Source of the DNA: CAWDAQ01 sp963800325
GTDB taxonomy: Bacteria; Actinomycetota; Actinomycetes; Actinomycetales; Dermatophilaceae
NCBI GenBank assembly: GCA_963800325.1
Contig: CAWDAQ010000002.1
Span: 62,001-126,000, forward strand
Length of the DNA: 64,000 bases
Direction of reading: 5' to 3'
Part shown: positions 16,993-26,377 of the stretch, piece by piece
Position numbering within the stretch: the first letter of the stretch is position 1
Layout of the letters: every line of letters starts with the position of its first letter
Position numbers and translations under genes: made by a program
The notes under the pieces: model-generated
Told to the model about the DNA's origin: nothing
The model's database searches: none
Seen by the model: only the letters and a program-made list of their open reading frames with translations

Positions 16993-17772
16993 TTGGCCTC
17001 GAAGAACCCCAAGCCGCCCTCGAGCGGCACCGACCGCCGGGCGAAGATCCAGGCGGCGACCCCGCGCGGCGCGAAGGGGCCGAGCCGGATCCTCATCGGG
17101 GGGATCGTCGTCGTCGTCGCGATCGCGGTCGTCGTGGCGTGGGTCATCATCGCCGACCGGTCGAGCAAGGACCGCGCCTCCGCCGGGGGCAGCGCCCTGC
17201 CCAAGGGCGCGAGCGCGATGGGCGCCGGGCTCGACGCCTACCCGGGGGTCACCCCCGCCAAGGGGGCGCCGACGCTGGACATCTACGAGGACTTCCAGTG
17301 CCCGATCTGCAAGCGGTTCGAGCAGCTCTTCGGCTCCACCGTGAAGGACCTCGGCTCGAGCGGGAAGGCAGAGGTGCGCTATCACGTGCTCACCTTCCTC
17401 GACGACAACCTCGGCAACGACTCCTCGCTGCGCGCCGCCAACGCGGCGATGTGCGCCGCCGACCGCGGCAAGTTCCCCGGCTACCACGACGCCGTGTACG
17501 CCGGGCAGCCGACGAACGAGGGTGACGGCTACACCGACGACCAGCTCACGCAGTTCGCCACCCAGGCCGGGATCACCGGCAGCGGGCTCGACGCCTGGCA
17601 GTCGTGCTACGACGACCGCGCGCACAACCAGTACGTGCAGTCGGTCCAGACCCAGGCCTCGAAGGACGGCGTCAACGGCACCCCCACGGTCGTGCTCAAC
17701 GGCTCCAAGCTCGACCTGGCGAACCTCACCCCGGAGAAGTTCCGCCAGAACGTCCTCGCCGCCGCCAAGTGA
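16993..17772 (+). CDS. Membrane-anchored DsbA-like thioredoxin-fold protein
   Basis: A short basic N-terminus, one transmembrane anchor (RILIGGIVVVVAIAVVVAWV) and an extracytoplasmic DsbA/thioredoxin domain with the active site FQCPICKRF. MCAADRGKFPGYHDAVY and the cis-Pro region NGTPTVVLNG are typical of actinobacterial DsbA-like oxidoreductases. I chose TTG 16993 because GGAAGGAAGGA lies just upstream. The alternative GTG 16972 overlaps the previous stop (GTGA) and adds 7 residues that look like translated ribosome-binding site. It probably works with the MauE-like neighbour. Confidence 0.85.
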   Translation: MASKNPKPPSSGTDRRAKIQAATPRGAKGPSRILIGGIVVVVAIAVVVAWVIIADRSSKDRASAGGSALPKGASAMGAGLDAYPGVTPAKGAPTLDIYEDFQCPICKRFEQLFGSTVKDLGSSGKAEVRYHVLTFLDDNLGNDSSLRAANAAMCAADRGKFPGYHDAVYAGQPTNEGDGYTDDQLTQFATQAGITGSGLDAWQSCYDDRAHNQYVQSVQTQASKDGVNGTPTVVLNGSKLDLANLTPEKFRQNVLAAAK

Positions 17773-18677
17773 CCTCGACCGTGACCGCCGGCGTCCTCGC
17801 GTCCATCCCCAGCCCCACCGTCGCGGCGTGGAGCGTCGGCCCGCTGACGATCCGGGCGTACGCGCTGTGCATCCTGCTCGGCATCGTCATCGCGGTCTGG
17901 ACCACGCAGCGGCGGCTCGAGGACCGCCGCGCCGGTCCCGGCACCGCACTCGACGTCGCCGCGTGGGCGGTCCCGTTCGGCATCGTCGGCGGGCGCCTCT
18001 ACCACCTCGTGACGACCCCGCAGCCGTACTTCGGCGAGGGCGGTCACCCGTGGCGGGCGTTCGCGATCTGGGAGGGCGGCCTCGGCATCTGGGGTGCCGT
18101 CGCCCTCGGCGCCGTGGGCGCCTGGATCGCGTGCCGCCGCACGGGGCTGAGCCTGCTCGTGTTCTGCGACGCGGCCGCCCCCGGCGTCCTCGTCGCCCAG
18201 GCCGTCGGCCGGTGGGGAAACTGGTTCAACAACGAGCTCTACGGCCGACCGACCGACCAGCCCTGGGGCCTGGTGATCCACCAGTTCGACACCACCGCGG
18301 GACGGGCGGTCACCGACGCCTCCGGGCAGCCGGTCGTGCTCGGGACGTTCCAGCCGACGTTCCTCTACGAGTCGCTGTTCTGCCTCGTCCTCGCGCTCGT
18401 CCTCGTCGTCCTCGACCGCCGGCACGAGTTCGCCCGCGGCCAGGTCCTCGCGCTCTACGTCGCCGGCTACCCCCTCGGCCGGGTCGTCGTCGAGACGATG
18501 CGCAGCGACTTCGCCAACCACGTCCTCGGGCTCCGGGTGAACATCTGGACCTCGCTCGTGGTCTTCGTCGCGGGCGTGACGATGTACGTCGTCCTCGGCC
18601 GGCGGGCCGGCCGCCCGGGGTCGTCCCCGGTCCCCGACGACGAGCCGGCCGAGGACCGTGCTCATACCACGATGTGA
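17769..18677 (+). CDS. lgt: Prolipoprotein diacylglyceryl transferase
   Basis: It transfers diacylglycerol from phosphatidylglycerol to the lipobox Cys of pre-lipoproteins at the cytoplasmic membrane. 302 residues, about seven helices, with the signature GRWGNWFNNELYGRPTD, AIWEGGLGIWGA and YPLGRVVVETMRSD. The GTG overlaps the stop of the DsbA-like gene. The Rieske protein at 47.6 kb, with a LAGC lipobox, is one likely client. The stop codon lies inside an inverted repeat (18670-18696) ahead of gltB. Confidence 0.94.
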   Translation: MTSTVTAGVLASIPSPTVAAWSVGPLTIRAYALCILLGIVIAVWTTQRRLEDRRAGPGTALDVAAWAVPFGIVGGRLYHLVTTPQPYFGEGGHPWRAFAIWEGGLGIWGAVALGAVGAWIACRRTGLSLLVFCDAAAPGVLVAQAVGRWGNWFNNELYGRPTDQPWGLVIHQFDTTAGRAVTDASGQPVVLGTFQPTFLYESLFCLVLALVLVVLDRRHEFARGQVLALYVAGYPLGRVVVETMRSDFANHVLGLRVNIWTSLVVFVAGVTMYVVLGRRAGRPGSSPVPDDEPAEDRAHTTM

Positions 18678-18696
18678 GACGGCTTCGCTCATATCG
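18670..18696. promoter_or_regulatory. Inverted repeat between lgt and gltB
   Basis: CGATGTGAG, 9-nt loop, CTCATATCG: nine pairs as RNA with one G-U. It spans the lgt stop codon and ends 16 bp before a TATCCT -10 box (18713-18718) for gltB. It could be an lgt terminator without a T-run or an operator for gltBD. Confidence 0.45.
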
Positions 18697-18712
18697 TAGG
18701 ACGACGGGATGG

Positions 18713-18718
18713 TATCCT
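18713..18718 (+). promoter_or_regulatory. Probable gltB -10 box
   Basis: TATCCT about 105 bp before GTG 18824. It implies a leader of roughly 100 nt, unlike the leaderless genes nearby. Confidence 0.4.
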
Positions 18719-18823
18719 CGCTCGGACGTGGCCAGCGCCGCCCACGCCCGCACACCCTCGGTGACGCCGTCGACGGCCGGGGGCACGACCCGCCCGCACT
18801 CTTGACAGGACGGTGACATCGAC

Positions 18824-21800
18824 GTGACCACCGAGCGATTCTCGGCCCTCCCGCCCGACACCGGCCTCTACCGCCGGGACCTCGAGCACGACGCCTGCGG
18901 CGTCGCCATGGTGGCGACCACGCGGGGTGAGCCCGGCCACGACATCGTCGTCCACGCCCTCACCGCGCTGCGCAACCTCGACCACCGGGGCGCCACCGGC
19001 GCCGACCCGCTCGTCGGGGACGGCGCCGGCATCCTCACCCAGGTGCCGGACGCGTTCCTGCGCGCCGTCTCCGGCGTCGAGCTGCCCGCGGCCGGGCACT
19101 ACGCCGTCGGCACCGCCTTCCTGCCCGCCGAGGACGAGGACCGCGACGCCGCGGTCGCCCGGGTCGAGGAGCTCGCCGAGGAGGAGGGCCTTCACGTCCT
19201 CGGCTGGCGCGACGTCCCGACGACCCCCGACCTCGTCGGGACGATGTCGCGGGAGTGCATGCCCACGTTCCGTCAGGTGTTCCTCCAGGCCCGCTCGGGG
19301 GCGTCGGGCATCGAGCTGGACCGGCTCGCGTTCTGCCTGCGCAAGCGGGCCGAGCACGACGCCGACGTCTACTTCCCGTCGCTGTCCTGCCGGACCCTCG
19401 TCTACAAGGGCATGCTCACCACCGAGCAGCTCGAGCCGTTCTACCCGGACCTGTCCGACGAGCGCTTCACGAGCGAGCTCGCCCTCGTCCACTCCCGGTT
19501 CTCGACGAACACCTTCCCGTCGTGGCCGCTGTCCCACCCGTACCGGCTCATCGCCCACAACGGCGAGATCAACACCGTCAAGGGCAACCGGAACTGGATG
19601 CGGGCCCGCGAGTCCCAGCTGGTCTCCGACGTCATCCCGGGCGACCTCACCCGGCTGTTCCCGGTGTGCACCCCCGGGGCATCGGACTCGGCGTCCTTCG
19701 ACGAGGTCCTCGAGCTGCTCCACCTCGGCGGGCGCTCCCTGCCGCACGCGGTGCTCATGATGATCCCGGAGGCGTGGGAGAACCACGACGAGATGGACGG
19801 CGCCCGGCGCGCGTTCTACGAGATGCACTCGATGTTCATGGAGCCCTGGGACGGCCCGGCCTGCGTGACGTTCACCGACGGCACCCTCGCCGGCGCCGTC
19901 CTCGACCGGAACGGCCTCCGCCCGGGCCGGTACTGGGTCACCGACGACGGCCTCGTCGTCCTCGCCTCCGAGGCCGGCGTGCTCGACCTCGAGCCGGACC
20001 GCGTCGTCGAGAAGGGCCGGCTGAAGCCGGGCCGGATGTTCCTCGTCGACACCGCCCAGGGCCGGCTCGTCGCCGACGACGAGGTCAAGGCAGGGCTCGC
20101 CGCCGAGCACCCCTACGACGAGTGGCTCCACGCCGGGCTGGTCCACCTCGGCGACCTGCCGCCGCGCGAGCACATCCTCCACACCGCGTCCTCGGTCGCG
20201 CGCCGCCAACAGACCTTCGGCTACACCGCCGAGGAGCTGCGGGTGCTGCTCGCGCCGATGGCGCGCACCGGCGCCGAGGCGCTCGGGTCGATGGGGACCG
20301 ACAGCCCGATCGCGGTGCTGTCCCAGAAGCCGCGGCTGCTCTTCGACTACTTCACCCAGCAGTTCGCCCAGGTGACCAACCCGCCGCTCGACGCGATCCG
20401 GGAGGAGCTCGTCACCGCGCTCGGGACGGTCATCGGGCCCGAGGGCAACGCCCTCGAGGCCACCCCGGCGCAGGCCCGCCAGGTCGTGCTGCCGTTCCCG
20501 GTCATCGACAACGACGACCTCGCCAAGATCGTCCACATCAACGCCGACGGGGACCTGCCCGGCTTCGCCACCCACGTCGTCCGCGGGCTCTACGACGTCA
20601 CGGGCGGCGAGGCCGCGCTGCGCGCCCGGCTCGAGGAGATCTTCGCCGAGGTCTCCGACGCCATCGCCGCGGGCACCCGGTTCGTCGTCCTGTCCGACCG
20701 GGACTCCGGCCGTGACCTCGCGCCGATCCCGTCGCTGCTGCTCACCTCCGCGGTCCACCATCACCTCATCCGGGAGAAGACCCGCACCCAGGTCGGGCTC
20801 ATCGTCGAGGCCGGCGACGTCCGCGAGGTCCACCACGTCGCGCTGCTCGTCGGCTACGGCGCCGCGGTCGTCAACCCCTACCTCGCGATGGAGAGCGTCG
20901 AGGACCTCGTGCGCTCCGGCTTCGTCGAGGGGGTCGAGGCCGAGCAGGCGGTCCGCAACCTCATCAAGGCGCTCGGCAAGGGCGTGCTCAAGGTGATGTC
21001 CAAGATGGGCATCTCGACCGTGGCGTCCTACCGCGGCGCGCAGGTGTTCGAGGCGATCGGGCTCTCCCACGAGCTCGTCGACGAGTACTTCACCGGCACG
21101 GTCTCCCAGCTCGGTGGGGTCGGGCTCGACGTCATCGCCGCCGAGGCCGCCGCCCGGCACGCGACCGCCTACCCGCCGGACGGGGTCCGGCTGCCGCACC
21201 GCAAGCTCGCCGTCGGCGGCGAGTACCAGTGGCGGCGCGAGGGCGAGCCGCACCTGTTCGACCCCGAGACCGTCTTCCGGCTCCAGCACTCGACCCGCTC
21301 GCGGCGCTACGACGTCTTCAAGCAGTACACCGGCCGGGTCGACGAGCAGGCCGAGCGGCTGATGACCCTGCGCGGGCTGTTCCGGCTGCAGGGGCTGGAG
21401 GGACGCGAGCCGGTCCCGGTCGAGGAGGTCGAGCCGGTCAGCGAGATCGTCAAGCGGTTCAGCACCGGCGCGATGAGCTACGGCTCGATCAGCGGCGAGG
21501 CCCACCAGACCCTCGCGATGGCGATGAACCACCTCGGCGCCCGGAGCAACACCGGCGAGGGCGGCGAGGACCTCGAGCGGCTGCAGGACCCCGAGCGGCG
21601 CTCGGCGATCAAGCAGGTCGCCTCCGGCCGGTTCGGGGTGACCTCGGTCTACCTCACCGAGTCCGACGACATCCAGATCAAGATGGCGCAGGGGGCCAAG
21701 CCGGGCGAGGGCGGCCAGCTGCCCGGGCACAAGGTCTACCCGTGGATCGCGAACACCCGGCACAGCACGCCGGGGGTCGGGCTCATCAGCCCCCCGCCGC

Positions 21801-23365
21801 ACCACGACATCTACTCGATCGAGGACCTCGCCCAGCTCATCCACGACCTGAAGAACGCCAACCCCGGCGCCCGGGTCCACGTCAAGCTCGTCGCCGAGGT
21901 CGGCGTCGGCACCGTCGCGGCCGGGGTGAGCAAGGCGCACTCCGACGTCGTGCTCATCTCCGGGCACGACGGCGGCACCGGCGCCTCCCCACTGACGTCG
22001 TTGAAGCACGCCGGCGGTCCGTGGGAGCTCGGCCTCGCCGAGACCCAGCAGACCCTCGTCCTGAACGGGCTGCGCGACCGGATCGTCGTCCAGGTCGACG
22101 GCCAGCTGAAGACCGGCCGGGACGTCGTCATCGCCGCCCTGCTCGGGGCCGAGGAGTTCGGCTTCGCGACCGCCCCGCTCGTCGTGTCCGGCTGCATCAT
22201 GATGCGCGTCTGCCACCTCGACACCTGCCCGGTCGGCATCGCGACCCAGAACCCCGAGCTGCGGGCCCGGTTCACCGGCAGGCCCGAGTTCGTCGAGACC
22301 TTCTTCGAGTACATCGCCGAGGAGGTCCGCGAGCACCTCGCCGCGCTCGGCTTCAGCTCGGTCGAGGAGGCCGTCGGCCAGGTCGCCGCCCTCGACACCT
22401 CGCGTGCGGTCGCCCACTGGAAGGCGTCCGGCCTCGACCTCGCGCCGGTCCTCACCCGGGTGGACCCGCTGCCCGGCGACGACCTGCACAACACGGTCGC
22501 CCAGGACCACGGGCTGGAGAAGGCGCTCGACCACCAGCTCATCGCGATCGCCCAGGAGGCGATCGACGAGGGCAGCCCGGTGACCGGCAGCGTCGCCGTG
22601 CGCAACGTCAACCGGACCGTCGGCACCCTGCTCGGGCACCACGTGACCAAGCGGCACCCCGAGGGGCTGCCGGACGACACGATCGACCTCACCCTGACCG
22701 GCACCGCCGGGCAGTCCTTCGGCGCCTTCCTGCCCCGCGGGGTCACCCTGCGGCTCGTCGGGGACGCCAACGACTACGTCGGCAAGGGGCTCTCGGGCGG
22801 GCGGATCATCGTCCGGCCACCCGAGGACGCCGCGCTGCGGGCCGAGGAGAACGTCGTCGCCGGGAACGTCATCGCCTACGGCGCGACGACCGGGGAGCTG
22901 TTCCTCCGCGGCGTCGTCGGCGAGCGGTTCTGCGTGCGCAACTCCGGGGTCACCGCCGTCGTCGAGGGCGTGGGCGACCACGGGTGCGAGTACATGACCG
23001 GCGGCACCGTGCTCGTCCTCGGCAGCACCGGGCGGAACTTCGCCGCCGGGATGTCCGGGGGCGTCGCGTACGTCGCCGACCTCGACCAGGGCAGGGTCAA
23101 CCGGGAGCTCGTCGACGTCCGGCCGCTGCGGCCGGAGGACGAGGACGTCGTCCGCCGCCTGCTGGAGCGGCACGTCGAGCTCACCGGCTCGACCGTCGCC
23201 GCGGCCCACCTCGAGGACTGGGAGACCGCGCGGGCGAGCTTCTCGCTCGTCCTGCCGCGGGACTTCCAGCGCGTCCTCGACGTCCGGGCCGCGGCCGAGG
23301 AGGAGGGCCTCGACATCGACGGCCCCGAGGTGTGGGAGCGGATCATGGAGGCGTCTGGTGGCTGA
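18824..23365 (+). CDS. gltB: Glutamate synthase (NADPH) large subunit
   Basis: It transfers the glutamine amide to 2-oxoglutarate, giving two glutamates. 1513 residues. The class II amidotransferase domain begins after a short propeptide, with the nucleophile at Cys25 (HDACGVAMVA). A central domain, the FMN-binding synthase barrel (about residues 860-1240, SYGSISGEAHQTLA and LISGHDGGTGASPL) and the C-terminal GXGXG helix follow. The 3Fe-4S ligands are Cys1124, Cys1130 and Cys1135 in SGCIMMRVCHLDTCPVG. An AGGACGG ribosome-binding site lies about 10 nt before GTG 18824. gltD overlaps its end by 8 bases. Confidence 0.97.
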   Translation: MTTERFSALPPDTGLYRRDLEHDACGVAMVATTRGEPGHDIVVHALTALRNLDHRGATGADPLVGDGAGILTQVPDAFLRAVSGVELPAAGHYAVGTAFLPAEDEDRDAAVARVEELAEEEGLHVLGWRDVPTTPDLVGTMSRECMPTFRQVFLQARSGASGIELDRLAFCLRKRAEHDADVYFPSLSCRTLVYKGMLTTEQLEPFYPDLSDERFTSELALVHSRFSTNTFPSWPLSHPYRLIAHNGEINTVKGNRNWMRARESQLVSDVIPGDLTRLFPVCTPGASDSASFDEVLELLHLGGRSLPHAVLMMIPEAWENHDEMDGARRAFYEMHSMFMEPWDGPACVTFTDGTLAGAVLDRNGLRPGRYWVTDDGLVVLASEAGVLDLEPDRVVEKGRLKPGRMFLVDTAQGRLVADDEVKAGLAAEHPYDEWLHAGLVHLGDLPPREHILHTASSVARRQQTFGYTAEELRVLLAPMARTGAEALGSMGTDSPIAVLSQKPRLLFDYFTQQFAQVTNPPLDAIREELVTALGTVIGPEGNALEATPAQARQVVLPFPVIDNDDLAKIVHINADGDLPGFATHVVRGLYDVTGGEAALRARLEEIFAEVSDAIAAGTRFVVLSDRDSGRDLAPIPSLLLTSAVHHHLIREKTRTQVGLIVEAGDVREVHHVALLVGYGAAVVNPYLAMESVEDLVRSGFVEGVEAEQAVRNLIKALGKGVLKVMSKMGISTVASYRGAQVFEAIGLSHELVDEYFTGTVSQLGGVGLDVIAAEAAARHATAYPPDGVRLPHRKLAVGGEYQWRREGEPHLFDPETVFRLQHSTRSRRYDVFKQYTGRVDEQAERLMTLRGLFRLQGLEGREPVPVEEVEPVSEIVKRFSTGAMSYGSISGEAHQTLAMAMNHLGARSNTGEGGEDLERLQDPERRSAIKQVASGRFGVTSVYLTESDDIQIKMAQGAKPGEGGQLPGHKVYPWIANTRHSTPGVGLISPPPHHDIYSIEDLAQLIHDLKNANPGARVHVKLVAEVGVGTVAAGVSKAHSDVVLISGHDGGTGASPLTSLKHAGGPWELGLAETQQTLVLNGLRDRIVVQVDGQLKTGRDVVIAALLGAEEFGFATAPLVVSGCIMMRVCHLDTCPVGIATQNPELRARFTGRPEFVETFFEYIAEEVREHLAALGFSSVEEAVGQVAALDTSRAVAHWKASGLDLAPVLTRVDPLPGDDLHNTVAQDHGLEKALDHQLIAIAQEAIDEGSPVTGSVAVRNVNRTVGTLLGHHVTKRHPEGLPDDTIDLTLTGTAGQSFGAFLPRGVTLRLVGDANDYVGKGLSGGRIIVRPPEDAALRAEENVVAGNVIAYGATTGELFLRGVVGERFCVRNSGVTAVVEGVGDHGCEYMTGGTVLVLGSTGRNFAAGMSGGVAYVADLDQGRVNRELVDVRPLRPEDEDVVRRLLERHVELTGSTVAAAHLEDWETARASFSLVLPRDFQRVLDVRAAAEEEGLDIDGPEVWERIMEASGG

Positions 23366-24815
23366 CCCCAAGGGCTTTCTGCGGACCCGGGAGCGCGAGC
23401 TCCCCACCCGCCGACCGGTACCGGTCCGGATCAAGGACTGGAAGGAGGTCTACGAGGAGCAGGAGAGCGCCGAGCTGCGACGGCAGGCCGGCCGCTGCAT
23501 GGACTGCGGCATCCCCTTCTGCCACTCCGGCTGCCCGCTGGGCAACCTCATTCCGGAGTGGAACGACCTCGCCTGGCGCGGGCACTGGGAGGACGCGATC
23601 GAGCGCCTCCACGCGACGAACAACTTCCCCGAGTTCACCGGCCGGCTCTGCCCGGCGCCGTGCGAGACCGCCTGCGTGCTCGGCATCAACCAGCCCGCGG
23701 TGACGATCAAGCAGGTCGAGGTGACCACGATCGAGGAGGCGTTCGCCCGCGGCGACGTCCACCCGTGCCCGCCGGAGCGGCTCAGCGGCAAGACGGTCGC
23801 CGTCGTCGGCTCCGGCCCGGCCGGTCTCGCCGCGGCGCAGCAGCTCACCCGCGCCGGCCACACGGTCGCGGTGTACGAGCGCGCCGACAAGCCGGGCGGC
23901 CTCATGCGCTACGGCATCCCCGAGTTCAAGATGGAGAAGTCGGTCCTCGACCGGCGGCTGCGCCAGATGGAGGCCGAGGGCACCCGGTTCCGGTGCGACG
24001 TCGAGGTCGGCAAGGACATCACCGGAAAGCAGCTGCGGGACCGGTACGACGCCGTCGTCCTCGCGGTCGGCGCGACCGTCCCCCGGGACCTGCCCGTGCA
24101 GGGCCGGGAGCTGGACGGGGTGGTGCAGGCGATGGAGTTCCTGCCGCCGTCGAACCGGGCCTCGCTGGGGGAGGAGGCCCCCGGGCAGGTGACCGCCGAG
24201 GGCAAGGACGTCATCATCATCGGCGGCGGCGACACCGGCGCGGACTGCCTCGGCACCGCGCTCCGGCAGGGCGCCCGCTCGGTGACCAGCCTCGAGATCA
24301 TGCCCCGGCCCCCCGAGGAGCGGGCACCGAACCAGCCGTGGCCGACCTACCCCATGCTCTTCCGGGTGGCGAGCGCCCACGAGGAGGGCGGGGACCGGCT
24401 CTACGCCGTGAGCACCACCGAGGTCGTCGGCGACGAGCAGGGCCGCGTGAGCGGCATCCGCGTCACCGAGGTCCAGCGGGGCGAGAAGGGCTTCGACCCG
24501 GTGCCGGGCACCGAGCGGGAGCTGCCCGCGCAGCTGGTGCTGCTCGCGATGGGCTTCCTCGGCCCGCAGGGCGAGGGGCTGGTCGACCAGCTCGGCGTCG
24601 AGCGGGACGAGCGGAGCAACGTCGCCCGGGACCAGGCGTTCATGTCGAGCGTGCCCGGGGTCTTCGTCGCCGGCGACGCCGGACGGGGTCAGTCGCTCAT
24701 CGTCTGGGCGATCGCCGAGGGGCGGGCCGCCGCGAACGGGGTCGACGCCTACCTCAGCGGGCACTCCGCGCTGCCGCGGCCGGTCAACCCGACCGACCGC
24801 CCGCTCACCGCCTGA
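23358..24815 (+). CDS. gltD: Glutamate synthase small subunit
   Basis: It feeds NADPH electrons to GltB. The 485-residue protein has N-terminal Fe-S cysteines in CMDCGIPFCHSGCPLG and LCPAPCETAC, an FAD-binding VAVVGSGPAGLAAAQ, and an NADPH-binding VIIIGGGDTGADCLG. The C-terminal VAGDAGRGQSLIVWAIAEGR closes the FAD site. GTG 23358 lies 8 bases inside gltB, so synthesis is coupled to the large subunit. A Crp-like palindrome and the pyk promoter follow its stop. Confidence 0.96.
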   Translation: MADPKGFLRTRERELPTRRPVPVRIKDWKEVYEEQESAELRRQAGRCMDCGIPFCHSGCPLGNLIPEWNDLAWRGHWEDAIERLHATNNFPEFTGRLCPAPCETACVLGINQPAVTIKQVEVTTIEEAFARGDVHPCPPERLSGKTVAVVGSGPAGLAAAQQLTRAGHTVAVYERADKPGGLMRYGIPEFKMEKSVLDRRLRQMEAEGTRFRCDVEVGKDITGKQLRDRYDAVVLAVGATVPRDLPVQGRELDGVVQAMEFLPPSNRASLGEEAPGQVTAEGKDVIIIGGGDTGADCLGTALRQGARSVTSLEIMPRPPEERAPNQPWPTYPMLFRVASAHEEGGDRLYAVSTTEVVGDEQGRVSGIRVTEVQRGEKGFDPVPGTERELPAQLVLLAMGFLGPQGEGLVDQLGVERDERSNVARDQAFMSSVPGVFVAGDAGRGQSLIVWAIAEGRAAANGVDAYLSGHSALPRPVNPTDRPLTA

Positions 24816-24819
24816 CGCT

Positions 24820-24835
24820 TGTGACCCGGGTCACG
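24820..24835. promoter_or_regulatory. Crp/GlxR-like operator in front of pyk
   Basis: TGTGACCCGGGTCACG matches the TGTGA-N6-TCACA consensus at 9 of 10 fixed positions and contains the perfect 14-bp palindrome GTGACCCGGGTCAC (24821-24834). Its centre is 39.5 bp before the inferred transcription start at 24867, where it overlaps the -35 region. Confidence 0.55.
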
Positions 24836-24854
24836 AGCGCCCTGCGGCGACGGA

Positions 24855-24860
24855 TAGGGT
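24855..24860 (+). promoter_or_regulatory. -10 box for leaderless pyk
   Basis: TAGGGT, 6 nt before ATG 24867; no Shine-Dalgarno sequence. Confidence 0.6.
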
Positions 24861-24866
24861 GACGGC

Positions 24867-26318
24867 ATGCGCCGCGCCAAGATCGTCTGCACCTTGGGCC
24901 CCAGCTCCTCCTCCCCGGACCAGCTCCGCCGCCTCGTCGCGGCCGGGATGGACGTGGCCCGGTTCAACCTCTCCCACGGCAGCCACGAGGACCACACCGC
25001 CACCTACACGGCGGTCCGGGACGCCAGCAACGCCAGCGGCCACGCGGTCGGCGTCCTCGCCGACCTCCAGGGTCCGAAGATCCGCACCGGGACGTTCGCC
25101 GACGGCAGCGTCGAGGTCGTCGACGGTGGGACGTTCACGATCACGACCCGGGACGTCGCCGGGGACTCCACCGTCGTCGGCACGACGTACCCCGGACTGC
25201 CCGGGGACGTGAGCCCGGGCGACACGATCCTCATCGACGACGGCAAGGTCGCCCTGCGGGCCACCGAGGTCACCGACACCGACGTCGTCTGCGCCGTGCT
25301 CGAGGGCGGGACGATCTCGGACCACAAGGGGATCAACCTGCCCGGGGTCGCGGTGAGCGTCCCCGCGCTGTCGGACAAGGACGAGGACGACCTGCGCTGG
25401 GCGCTGCGGACCGGCGCCGACATGATCGCGCTGTCGTTCGTCCGGTCCGCGAAGGACGTCGAGGACGTCCACGCGATCATGGACCAGGAGGGGCGCCGGC
25501 TGCCGGTCATCGCCAAGGTCGAGAAGCCGCAGGCGGTGGAGAACCTCCGGGAGATCGTCAACGCGTTCGACGGGGTCATGGTCGCCCGCGGCGACCTCGG
25601 CGTCGAGCTGCCGCTCGAGCGGGTGCCGCTCGTACAGAAGCGGGCCGTCGAGCTCGCCCGGCAGCAGGCGAAGCCCGTCATCGTCGCGACCCAGGTTCTC
25701 GAGTCGATGATCGAGTCCTCCCGCCCGACCCGCGCGGAGGCCTCCGACGCCGCGAACGCGGTCCTCGACGGCGCCGACGCGCTCATGCTGTCCGGCGAGA
25801 CCAGCGTCGGGTCCTATCCCGTCGAGGCCGTCGAGACGATGTCCCGGATCATCGAGAACACCGAGGACCACGGGCTGGACCGGATCCGCCCGCTCGGGAC
25901 GAAGCCGCACACGAAGGGCGGGGCGGTCACCAAGGCCGCGGCCGAGATCGGCGAGCTCGTGGGAGCGAAGTACCTCATCACGTTCACCCAGTCCGGGGAC
26001 TCCGCCCGCCGGCTGTCGCGGGTGCGCCCCCGGATCCCGATGCTCGCGTTCACGCCGCTGCCGGCCACGCGCTCCCAGCTCGCCCTCACGTGGGGGATCG
26101 AGACCTACCAGGTGCCGATGGCCAGGCACACCGACCAGATGGCCGCCCAGGTTGACCGGACCCTCCTCGGCGAGGGCATGGCCAGCGAGGGCGACCTCGT
26201 CGTCATCGTCGCCGGCTCCCCGCCCGGGATCCCGGGTTCGACGAACGCCCTCCGGGTCCACAAGATGGGCGACGCGCTCAACCGCGTCGCGCCCGCCTAC
26301 GAGGAGCTCCGCGACTGA
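24867..26318 (+). CDS. pyk: Pyruvate kinase
   Basis: Last step of glycolysis: phosphoenolpyruvate plus ADP to pyruvate plus ATP. 483 residues beginning RRAKIVCTLGPSSSSP, with MDVARFNLSHGSHEDH, LADLQGPKIRTG, the catalytic-Lys region PVIAKVEKPQAVENL, MVARGDLGVELP, KPVIVATQVLESM and SGETSVGSYPVEAV. The B-domain lies at about residues 70-165, and the C-terminal allosteric domain from about 350. The ATG is leaderless, with a Crp-like site upstream. tRNA-Leu follows 59 bp after the stop. Confidence 0.96.
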   Translation: MRRAKIVCTLGPSSSSPDQLRRLVAAGMDVARFNLSHGSHEDHTATYTAVRDASNASGHAVGVLADLQGPKIRTGTFADGSVEVVDGGTFTITTRDVAGDSTVVGTTYPGLPGDVSPGDTILIDDGKVALRATEVTDTDVVCAVLEGGTISDHKGINLPGVAVSVPALSDKDEDDLRWALRTGADMIALSFVRSAKDVEDVHAIMDQEGRRLPVIAKVEKPQAVENLREIVNAFDGVMVARGDLGVELPLERVPLVQKRAVELARQQAKPVIVATQVLESMIESSRPTRAEASDAANAVLDGADALMLSGETSVGSYPVEAVETMSRIIENTEDHGLDRIRPLGTKPHTKGGAVTKAAAEIGELVGAKYLITFTQSGDSARRLSRVRPRIPMLAFTPLPATRSQLALTWGIETYQVPMARHTDQMAAQVDRTLLGEGMASEGDLVVIVAGSPPGIPGSTNALRVHKMGDALNRVAPAYEELRD

Positions 26319-26377
26319 GGCGCGCCCGCCGTCCCGCCGCGTGGGCGGCAACCCCCGCCGGTAGGCTTGCCGCTCCC

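Noticed and set aside
18802..18807. TTGACA near gltB as a -35 element
   Set aside because: It lies only 17 bp before the gltB GTG, so any -10 would fall at or inside the start codon; the AGGACGG ribosome-binding site overlaps this area instead.
18689..23434. A 1581-codon open frame on the minus strand opposite gltB
   Set aside because: It is the antisense shadow of a high-GC gene: acidic, Val/Asp/Gly/Leu-rich sequence with no recognisable domain, while the plus strand encodes a complete glutamate synthase with all motifs.
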